Assembly: GCF_028716865.1 (NCBI RefSeq)
Contig: NZ_JAQUOY010000008.1
Coordinates: 1 to 64,000 of the forward strand
From: Candidatus Methylomirabilis sp.
GTDB lineage: Bacteria; Methylomirabilota; Methylomirabilia; Methylomirabilales; Methylomirabilaceae
Length of the DNA stretch: 64,000 nucleotides
Reading direction: 5' to 3'
The notes beneath the pieces are model-generated. The model ran no database searches, was not told where the DNA came from, and saw nothing but the letters and a program-made list of their open reading frames with translations. Shown piece after piece: positions 46,901 to 52,871 of this stretch. The position numbers and the translations under genes are program-made. Positions within the stretch are counted from its first letter, which is position 1; every line of letters starts with the position of its first letter.

Positions 46901-47453
46901 TCGGAAGGTGGAACGGCTCAAGGAGTTGGAGCTTATGATGAAGTTGACCGCCAACCTTCCCGATCTTCTGACGGAGGCTGTGATCGCCCCGGTTCCTGTG
47001 GCGACGGTGGAAAGCGAGGAGGAGGCGCCGGCGAAAGGCTTCCCGATGCGCCGCGACGACGAAGTCGAGGCCATCGCGATGGATGTGGCTATGCGCTACG
47101 AGCGCAGTCGTGGATGGACGCCCACAGACGTGAGCCGGGATGGAGAGCACTACGACGTTCGATCTGAGGGGCCGGGTGGCGAGAAACGGTTCATCGAGGT
47201 CAAAGGCCGAGCCCAGTCGGGCGCTATCATCCTGACGGGTCCAGAATTGGACAAGTTGGGTCAGCTCGGCGAGCGGGCTTGGCTCTACGTCATTACCTTC
47301 TGCAAGGGTGAGCGGCCGCGGTTACGGATTATCCAAGACCCAATTTCGAAGCTCACCCCGGAGATGCTGTACCGACAGATCCAGTACCTCATTGAAGAGA
47401 ACGACTGGGCGGGACAGGGGGTTGAAGTCGCACCGGACGGATGGTCGGAATGA
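43923..47453 (+). CDS. SNF2-type superfamily 2 helicase with C-terminal DUF3883 domain
   Basis: ~1176 residues. Walker A LADDTGAGKTIMTGLL (~125), DEAH box VVVDEAHKLS (~226), motif III FLTATPH, C-terminal lobe TDAAGEGINLQFCRYLINWD and motif VI QRMGRIHRYGQ (~606). Coiled-coil-rich middle, then DUF3883, a restriction-endonuclease-like fold with RFIEVKGRAQSGAIILTG (~1095), and a 46-residue tail RPRLRIIQDPISKL... Similar helicases occur in DISARM (DrmD-like) and in the COG1743/COG1483 defence clusters. Start uncertain: TTG 43923 has GAGG 8 nt upstream; TTG 43845 and GTG 43881 are alternatives. The tail sequence reappears twice downstream. Confidence 0.9.
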   Translation: MDKDFAPGDVVAGLDASELVEIQRVAPFGGKTLLEGVGLQSRRLVKRPLATEELAALVKVRGGQHTFNGDASLFLLCAEAERIRIAHQFDPLFAVNSSIVDPLPHQVEAVYRYLLPLPRIRFLLADDTGAGKTIMTGLLIKELLFRGVLQKVLIIVPGGLTKQWKEEELQEKFGLYARLVNRASFEAEPGQFSRYEDGIFVTSIDFLARNEGCLKAAAETQWDLVVVDEAHKLSAYEYGTKLEESERYKAVKALTRKTDHLLFLTATPHRGRKDTFRRLLLLLDEDLFQKDEHVADRVREQAAPYGASSEENLDTERPISKARNRFFLRRLKEEMVDWDNQALFKNRHTKTTGYDLTPEEKILYNEVTSYVRSKRKEAKAKKNRNVELTLMVMQRRLASSLYAITRTLDNRLRALNEVLSILRDPSRSEAEKKRLFRETPDPSDPRDITEYEDLTEEERERVDRRIFRQVLTDDPNKVEEERDEVERLFRLADSLKHHKEAKFVELLTVLDSSDVIRAEDEKLLIFTEHRDTLNSLAKRLEGKGYTVATIHGGMDVDTRKQAQRTFRARAKIMVATDAAGEGINLQFCRYLINWDIPWNPNRLEQRMGRIHRYGQADDVWVYNLVASNTREGSVLQKILSKLDIMREQMGSDRVYDVIDEWLEDVPLVRLIESAIDADDESASSRDTDVALAAASRERAEQLMAIQKKISLASRLDLRSARELRDASDERRLQPLFIQRFFERAWTASGGTVRKDDHCPVWHIGSTPTALLELAREQRQALSENYGTPFVFDKQLVSVASKVRTPERTKLMGPGHPLFDTLIEWAIREARQAFAKGATLVDPNIAKPQRVWLVRSTIEDGRRQWRQDRRKPPAHERLAIVVHDHMGLRTTSPSYLLNCTAPEAAIPVPDVVSKSAEEIQAWAYEQITERQLDQVTTIRTEECDLRREYLNTAFTDLILDLQGELNDLQQALLYGDDDAQERERLQQRVEDLKARKVERLKELELMMKLTANLPDLLTEAVIAPVPVATVESEEEAPAKGFPMRRDDEVEAIAMDVAMRYERSRGWTPTDVSRDGEHYDVRSEGPGGEKRFIEVKGRAQSGAIILTGPELDKLGQLGERAWLYVITFCKGERPRLRIIQDPISKLTPEMLYRQIQYLIEENDWAGQGVEVAPDGWSE
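47313..47450 (+). repeat. Helicase-tail repeat T1 (parent copy)
   Basis: Last 46 codons of the helicase (RPRLRIIQDPISKL, EMLYRQIQYLIEENDW). Related sequences occur at 48823-48945 (T2) and 50958-51086 (T3), keeping I-x-DPISKL-x2-EMLYRQ-x-Q-Y/F-LV/I at the protein level and long identical DNA stretches such as GAGATGCTGTACCG. Confidence 0.88.
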
Positions 47454-48814
47454 TCGAAGGATTCCTGGCCCGTGACGAGGGTAAGACGCTGGAGTTCAAG
47501 GAGAACTGCCGCCCGCTCCAGGGTATCGTGCGGACTGCCGTCGCCTTTGCCAACACTGCGGGTGGTACTATTGTCATCGGCGTGAAGGACAAAACGAAAG
47601 AGGTGATCGGCATCGCTGATCCTCTGCTGAACGAGGAGCGGCTGGCCAATGCTTTTGCTGATGGCATCCGCCCGCTGCTGGTTCCCGACATCCAAATCCA
47701 CGCCTGGCGAAAGCGCCAACTGCTTGTTGTGACGGTGCCGCATGCTGTGGGACCGTTTTACGTCCGCTCCGAAGGGTCTGAAGCCGGTGTCTATATCCGG
47801 CTCGGATCGACCAACCGCCCGGCGGGACCGGAATTGCTCGCAGAACTCCAACGCCTGGCCCGAAACACGTTCTTTGACGAGCAACCCTGCTCGGAAACGA
47901 ACTCGGACGATATTGACGTCCGAGCAGCGTCCGAGTTCTTCGCGGCCGTCTCCAGACCGCTGAGCCCGGCAAAACAGCGGTCCCTGGGGCTGCTGGTGGG
48001 ACAAGGTACACGAGCAGTGCCGAGTATCGGAGCCGTACTCCTCTTCGGCAAGACGCGGGGGCGCCTGTTCCCCTCGGCTACGATACGCTGCGCGCGATTC
48101 CTCGGGAAGGACACAGCCAAGTTCCTGGATCAAACCGAGATTGATGAGTATCTGCCGAAGTCCGTGGACAGCGCGGTGGCGTTCATCGAGCGCCACACGC
48201 GGCAGGGCATCGAGATTGGGCGCGTTCGACGGCGCGACGTGCCGGAGTACCCGGTCGAGGCGGTGCGCGAGGCGATCATCAATGCTATCGTCCACGCCGA
48301 CTACAGCATTGGCGGGGCCGGTACGAAGATCGCCATCTTCGACGACCGGATCGAGATCACGAACCCTGGCTTGCTCCCGTTTGGACTGACGCTGGAGGCC
48401 GCTCTGGCAGGTGTCTCACGCCTCCGCAACCGCGTGATTGGCCGAACGTTCCGCGAACTGGGACTCATCGAGCAGTGGGGCTCAGGTCTCGGACGGATCA
48501 CGGTCGCCTGCGCAAACGCCGGCCAGCCTGCCCCGCGATTCGAGGAACTGGGCACCAACTTCCGGGTCACCTTGTTCGGGGAGCGCGTGAAGGCTCCAGC
48601 GCAGCCGGAGTGGCAGTCTGAGTTGCTGGGGTACCTCGCGAAGAAAAATCGAATCTCCACTCGGGTGGCCGGAGAGTTGTGGAAGATTCCCGACCGTACG
48701 GCAAGAAGGCGCCTGCGCCGACTGGTTGATGACGGGCTGCTTGTCGAGGTTGGCAGCGGTCCCAAGGACCCGTACCGTGCGTACGTGTTGAGGGAAGAGA
48801 GGCGTGGCCGATGA
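47450..48814 (+). CDS. AlbA_2 (Schlafen-like) / HATPase_c_4 protein
   Basis: 454 residues. N-terminal AlbA_2 domain: TLEFKENCRPLQGIVRTAVAFANTAGG, of which LEFKEN and AFANTAGGTIVIGV are diagnostic. The central part ends with a GHKL-type fold: YPVEAVREAIINAIVHADYS and IEQWGSGLGRI. The C-terminus is a winged helix (ISTRVAGELWKIPDRTARRRLRRL). Often annotated as transcriptional regulators or RecG-like; the AlbA_2 fold occurs in nucleases of the Schlafen family. ATG 47450 overlaps the helicase stop (ATGA). Could be operon regulator or effector. Confidence 0.87.
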   Translation: MIEGFLARDEGKTLEFKENCRPLQGIVRTAVAFANTAGGTIVIGVKDKTKEVIGIADPLLNEERLANAFADGIRPLLVPDIQIHAWRKRQLLVVTVPHAVGPFYVRSEGSEAGVYIRLGSTNRPAGPELLAELQRLARNTFFDEQPCSETNSDDIDVRAASEFFAAVSRPLSPAKQRSLGLLVGQGTRAVPSIGAVLLFGKTRGRLFPSATIRCARFLGKDTAKFLDQTEIDEYLPKSVDSAVAFIERHTRQGIEIGRVRRRDVPEYPVEAVREAIINAIVHADYSIGGAGTKIAIFDDRIEITNPGLLPFGLTLEAALAGVSRLRNRVIGRTFRELGLIEQWGSGLGRITVACANAGQPAPRFEELGTNFRVTLFGERVKAPAQPEWQSELLGYLAKKNRISTRVAGELWKIPDRTARRRLRRLVDDGLLVEVGSGPKDPYRAYVLREERRGR

Positions 48815-48822
48815 GGAGAGGT

Positions 48823-48948
48823 ATGATCCACGATCCCATCTCGAAGCTCAACCCGGAGATGCTGTACCGGCAGTTGCAGTTCTTGGTTGACGAGAGCAAC
48901 TGGCAACGCTACGAGATCGAGGCAGGAAATGGCAAAGAACATTCATGA
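48823..48948 (+). CDS. 41-aa free-standing copy of the helicase tail (T2)
   Basis: ATG 48823 with RBS GAGGAGAGG starts a 41-codon frame: MIHDPISKLNPEMLYRQ, QFLVDESNWQRYEIEAG, ending NGKEHS. Residues 3-28 are homologous to the helicase C-terminus at 47313-47450. It begins 8 bp after the AlbA_2 gene and its 3' part overlaps the start of the HD gene. Either a scar of an exchanged or deleted helicase gene, or a real small protein. Conservation of frame and RBS favours translation, but function is unknown. Confidence 0.6.
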   Translation: MIHDPISKLNPEMLYRQLQFLVDESNWQRYEIEAGNGKEHS

Positions 48949-50296
48949 GATTCGGGACCCGATCCACGTATTTGTGAGGCTGGATTCACACGAGCGTCAG
49001 GTCCTTGACTCACGTCCGTTCCAGCGTCTTCGGCATATCCACCAGCTAGCGTTGTCTCACCTCGTATACCCGGGGTGCACACACAGGCGTTTCGAACACT
49101 CGCTCGGTGTTATGGAGCTAGCCGGTCGCGTCTTCGATGTCATTACACAACAAGACGCAATAACCGATGAGATTAAGCAACAGCTTCCCCAGATATCTTG
49201 TACGGATGCGCTTGCTTACTGGAAACGTGTTCTGCGGATGGCCGCTCTCTGTCATGACATTGGCCACTTGCCTTTCTCGCATACATCGGAAGACCTTCTC
49301 CCAGCGGGCTGGACTCACGAAATCCTGACGGCGGAGATCATCAAGAGTGCAGAGATGCAGGATATCTGGCAGAACATGACGCCACCGCTCCGGGCTGAGG
49401 ACATCGTCAAGCTAGCAATCGGCCCGAAGAAAGCTGCTAAGGTTGGGGTTAAGGCGTTCTCCGATTGGGAAGCAATTCTCGCTGAAATCATCGTTGGGGA
49501 TGCTTTCGGCGTGGACCGAATGGACTATCTTCTTCGAGATTCGTATCACGCTGGTGTAACCTATGGCAAGTTTGACCACTATCGCTTGATCGATACGTTG
49601 CGTATTCTTACACCGCCGCCAGTTAAGAAAACGGAGCGGATGGAGGCTGAAGGGCGATCAGCAGACGACAGCAAGGAAGTAATGCTGGGGATAGAGGTCG
49701 GTGGTCTACATTCAGCCGAGTCACTTCTGTTGGCGCGGTACTTTATGTTTATGCAGGTCTATTGCCACCCGGTACGCCGCATCTATGATATCCACCTACG
49801 GGATTTCCTTAAAGAGTGGCTACCGCACAGTACCTTCAGCACAGACATCGAACAACACTTAGCCATGACGGATATCGAAGTCATGCACGCTCTGCGCGGC
49901 GCTTGTTGTGACGAGGCAATTGCGGGCCATAAGCACGCAAAGCTCATCCTGCACCGGAAACACTTCAAGGTTCTATACGCAAGGAACCCAGACGACACAC
50001 AAAAGAATCCCGACGCAGTTGCCACCATTCACACAGCTGTTAGCGAGCGTTTTGGTGAAGCGAACGTCAGAATAGACACTTATACTCAGAGCGGAGGAGC
50101 ACCTGAGTTCCCAGTGCTAGAGAATGACGGACGTATTGTATCGTCACTGGCGGAGTCGCAACCCTTGAGGAACCTACCTGTTGTTGCAACGGGTTACGTC
50201 TTTATCAACCGGGATTGTCGAGAAAAGGCCAAGGTGTGGCTTGAAGGGAATCGTGACGATATCCTCGCGAAACAGGAGGGGGAGGAGGAAGGATGA
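48929..50296 (+). CDS. HD-domain phosphohydrolase (SAMHD1/dGTPase-like, COG1078)
   Basis: 455 residues. IHEIRDPIHVFVRLD and RLRHIHQLALSHLVYPGCTHRRFEHSLG include the first metal His (written here as HLVYPGCTHRRFEHS). Then MAALCHDIGHLPFSH holds the HD pair, and DAFGVDRMDYLLRDSYHAG the last Asp. Such enzymes hydrolyse dNTPs or other nucleotides; dNTP depletion is a known anti-phage strategy. ATG 48929 follows GGCAGGA. It is followed by a 4-bp overlap with the next gene, and the two form one cargo unit between tails T2 and T3. Confidence 0.9.
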   Translation: MAKNIHEIRDPIHVFVRLDSHERQVLDSRPFQRLRHIHQLALSHLVYPGCTHRRFEHSLGVMELAGRVFDVITQQDAITDEIKQQLPQISCTDALAYWKRVLRMAALCHDIGHLPFSHTSEDLLPAGWTHEILTAEIIKSAEMQDIWQNMTPPLRAEDIVKLAIGPKKAAKVGVKAFSDWEAILAEIIVGDAFGVDRMDYLLRDSYHAGVTYGKFDHYRLIDTLRILTPPPVKKTERMEAEGRSADDSKEVMLGIEVGGLHSAESLLLARYFMFMQVYCHPVRRIYDIHLRDFLKEWLPHSTFSTDIEQHLAMTDIEVMHALRGACCDEAIAGHKHAKLILHRKHFKVLYARNPDDTQKNPDAVATIHTAVSERFGEANVRIDTYTQSGGAPEFPVLENDGRIVSSLAESQPLRNLPVVATGYVFINRDCREKAKVWLEGNRDDILAKQEGEEEG

Positions 50297-50844
50297 GCAT
50301 GAAACCGAGGCAAAGGCAAGCCGTATTGTTGCAACTGGTCAATGGCATGAGTGAGCATGGTAGTTGGTGCGGAGAGACTCATGTGCAGAAGGCGGCCTAT
50401 TTTTTGAAAGAACTCACAGCAATTCCACTGGAACTGGATTTCATTCTCTACAAACATGGCCCGTTCTCATTCGATTTGCGGGATGAGCTAACGGCTATGC
50501 AGGCCGATGGGTTACTGCAAATGCGCATTCAACAGCCGCCATATGGTCCCTCGTTGAAGCCAACGAACAATGGAGAGGAGCTTATGCGCCGCTGGCCAGT
50601 GACGCTGAAGCGAAATCATAAGCGGATCGAGTTTGTGGCAAATCGTCTCGGTCCACTTAGAGTGACGGAGCTTGAGCGCCTAGCAACGGCGCTCTACGTC
50701 ACGAAGGAAGATCCTGGGATGGATGCTGAGACACGTGCCCAGCGCGTCAATGCGCTAAAACCACATGTATCTGTAATGGAAGCACGGACAGCGATTAATG
50801 CTATTGACGATATGATCAAGGAATGTCCAAGTACAATGGCATGA
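50293..50844 (+). CDS. YwgA/SocA-like (Panacea-type?) small protein
   Basis: 183 residues: THVQKAAYFLKELTAIPL, DFILYKHGPFSFDLRDELTAM, LKPTNNGEELMRRW. The 'KL/VQK..Y...F..Y.(H/Y)GPFS..L...l..l' pattern is that of YwgA and SocA/DUF4065-like proteins, which act as antitoxins or proteolytic adaptors in some systems. ATG overlaps the HD stop; its own stop overlaps the start of the 82-aa chimeric gene (ATGA). A role controlling the HD enzyme is a reasonable guess, not shown. Confidence 0.65.
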   Translation: MSMKPRQRQAVLLQLVNGMSEHGSWCGETHVQKAAYFLKELTAIPLELDFILYKHGPFSFDLRDELTAMQADGLLQMRIQQPPYGPSLKPTNNGEELMRRWPVTLKRNHKRIEFVANRLGPLRVTELERLATALYVTKEDPGMDAETRAQRVNALKPHVSVMEARTAINAIDDMIKECPSTMA

Positions 50845-51089
50845 ACAACGACTGTCCCCACCTGATCGAGGTGGCGCTTCCGATGCGGGAGATCTCGGCG
50901 GAGAGTGTGCATCAGAGGAAGGCGCAGCGTGGGCACATCTCGGCATTACACCTTTGGCGGCCGCGGTTGCGCATTATCCGGGACCCCATCTCGAAGCTCA
51001 ACCTGGAGATGCTGTACCGGCAAGTCCAGTACCTGGTTGAAGAGGAAGACCGGAGCCGACAGGGTATTGTCGTGCAGGAGGTGCCGTGA
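50841..51089 (+). CDS. 82-aa chimera: methylase N-terminus fused to helicase tail (T3)
   Basis: Residues 1-39 (CPHLIEVALPMREISAESV, GHISALHLW) are homologous to the first 39 residues of the DUF1156 methylase at 52868 (CPRLIEVALPIREISAESV, AHISHLHIW). Residues 40-82 (RPRLRIIRDPISKL, EMLYRQVQYLVEE) are homologous to the helicase C-terminus at 47313. ATG overlaps the preceding stop and the stop overlaps the GTG of the next gene, so it is fully built into the operon. A clean in-frame deletion product of a methylase...helicase gene set is the simplest origin; retention suggests it may be translated. Confidence 0.8.
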   Translation: MNNDCPHLIEVALPMREISAESVHQRKAQRGHISALHLWRPRLRIIRDPISKLNLEMLYRQVQYLVEEEDRSRQGIVVQEVP

Positions 51090-52249
51090 GCGAAAAGTCG
51101 AAAGACGTAAAGCGGTTTTCCAAGATTGTGCTTGAGAACTGGAAGAATTTTGCGCGTGTTGAAGTACCACTCCAGCGGCGCGTTTTTCTAGTGGGGCCGA
51201 ACGCTTCAGGAAAATCAAACTTTCTCGATGTATTCCGATTCCTGGGTCATCTGGCGTCTCCAGGCGGAGGTTTTCGAGAAGCCATCATGCGGCGCGGTGG
51301 CGTCAGCGCCATTCGGTGTCTGGCGGCGAGGCGCTATCCTGACGTTGCGGTCAGCGTAATCGTTGAGGCGGGCGACGGATCGGCGAGATGGGAATACGAA
51401 TTGAGGTTTTACCAAGATAATCAGCGCCGGCCGCTTGTCCGCAAGGAGAAAGTGATTCTGGACGGGAACGTACTGCTGAATCGCCCTGACGAAGATGATA
51501 AGAAAGACCCGGAGCGCTTAACCCAGACGCACTTGGAGCAGGTCAACGTGAACCGATCATTTCGAGAGATTGTGAGCTACTTCGAGTCGGTACGTTACCT
51601 GCACATCGTTCCGCAGCTCGTGCGGGAACCAGATCGCTCGGTGGGGCGACCCAACGACCCATATGGTGGAGACTTCCTGGAACAGTTGGCGAAAACGCAG
51701 GAGCGCACCAGAATGGCGCGTCTAAGGCGTATTCAGGATGCACTTCGTGTGGCCGTCCCGCAGCTCAAGGAGATCGAGTTGTGGCGTGATGCTCGGGGCA
51801 CACCGCATCTGCGCGGCAAGTATGAGCACTGGAGACCCCAAGGAGCATGGCAGACCGAGGAGCAGTTCTCGGACGGTACTCTACGACTGATGGGGCTTCT
51901 CTGGGCCGTGATGGAAGGTAGTGGTCCGGTCTTGCTTGAGGAGCCCGAGCTTTCACTCCATCCCGAAATCGTGCATTTTCTTCCGCAGATGTTCGCCCGC
52001 GTTCAACGACGAACGGGGAAACAGATCATCCTGAGCACCCACTCGCCGGACTTGCTCCGGGATGAGGGAATCGGGCTCGACGAGGTGCTATTGCTAAGCC
52101 CCAGCCTGGAGGGAACTGCGGTCAGGCCTGCAAGCGACTTCGACGAAATACGCCACCTTCTCGAGGGCGGGGTGACGCTTGCCGAGGCTGTGATCCCCAA
52201 GACCCGGCCGGAGAAGGCGGAGCAACTGTCGCTCTTTGGGGATCTTTGA
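51086..52249 (+). CDS. RecF/OLD-like AAA ATPase
   Basis: 387 residues, AAA_15/AAA_21 type. IVLENWKNFARVEVPL, Walker A VGPNASGKSNFLD (~36), signature-like FSDGTLRLMGLLWAV (~261), Walker B VLLEEPELSLHP (~283) and STHSPDLL (~317). ABC-type dimerising ATPases of this kind pair with TOPRIM nucleases in OLD, Gabija and PARIS-like systems; the next gene is such a partner. Start GTG 51086 overlaps the chimeric gene. Probably senses DNA ends or a phage trigger and activates the nuclease. Confidence 0.88.
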   Translation: MSEKSKDVKRFSKIVLENWKNFARVEVPLQRRVFLVGPNASGKSNFLDVFRFLGHLASPGGGFREAIMRRGGVSAIRCLAARRYPDVAVSVIVEAGDGSARWEYELRFYQDNQRRPLVRKEKVILDGNVLLNRPDEDDKKDPERLTQTHLEQVNVNRSFREIVSYFESVRYLHIVPQLVREPDRSVGRPNDPYGGDFLEQLAKTQERTRMARLRRIQDALRVAVPQLKEIELWRDARGTPHLRGKYEHWRPQGAWQTEEQFSDGTLRLMGLLWAVMEGSGPVLLEEPELSLHPEIVHFLPQMFARVQRRTGKQIILSTHSPDLLRDEGIGLDEVLLLSPSLEGTAVRPASDFDEIRHLLEGGVTLAEAVIPKTRPEKAEQLSLFGDL

Positions 52250-52250
52250 T

Positions 52251-52871
52251 ATGGCCGGGGAGTTCGTCGTCACGGCTGCGGTGGAGGGAATCGTTGATGA
52301 AGCAGTGGTGCGCACACTACTCAACCATGTCGGCGTGACTCCCGGAGATGTCCACGGAAAGAACGGCAAGGCGCATTTGTGTCAGAGGATTCCAGGCTAC
52401 AACAACGCGGCACGCCATGCGCCCTGGATCGTTCTCGTTGATCTTGACCGCGATGCCGACTGCGCACCACCATTGCGACGCGCTTGGCTGTCCCACCCCG
52501 CACCTTATATGTGCTTCCGCGTCGCGGTCCGGGCTGTGGAAGCATGGCTACTCGCGGATGGTGAGCGCATAGCCTCGTTTCTACGGGTGGCCAGGCAAAG
52601 GATTCCAACCGACCCGGAAGGCTTGGAGAATCCCAAAGAGACGATGGTCAACCTTGCGCTTCAATCGAGGCGACGGGACGTGCGAGAAGACATGGTTCCT
52701 CGTCCCGGCAGCGGCAGGTCGGTAGGTCCCGCCTACTCGTCACGACTCATCGAGTTCGCTGCGAATTACTGGCGCCCGCAAGTCGCCGTCGAGCAATGTG
52801 ACAGTTTGAGACGGGCTACCGAATGTTTGACGCGGCTCGCGCGAGAATGGTCATCACGGAAGAATGCATGA
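52251..52871 (+). CDS. TOPRIM-like (DUF4276-type) partner of the ATPase
   Basis: 206 residues. FVVTAAVEGIVDEAVVRTLL carries the conserved Glu of TOPRIM folds (written AAVEGIVDEAV), and WIVLVDLDRDADC the DxD; VRAVEAWLLADGE follows, as in DUF4276 proteins. Expected to cleave DNA or RNA, or to act as effector under control of the ATPase 1 bp upstream. ATG 52251 has GGGGA 8 nt before it. Its stop overlaps the methylase ATG. Confidence 0.72.
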   Translation: MAGEFVVTAAVEGIVDEAVVRTLLNHVGVTPGDVHGKNGKAHLCQRIPGYNNAARHAPWIVLVDLDRDADCAPPLRRAWLSHPAPYMCFRVAVRAVEAWLLADGERIASFLRVARQRIPTDPEGLENPKETMVNLALQSRRRDVREDMVPRPGSGRSVGPAYSSRLIEFAANYWRPQVAVEQCDSLRRATECLTRLAREWSSRKNA

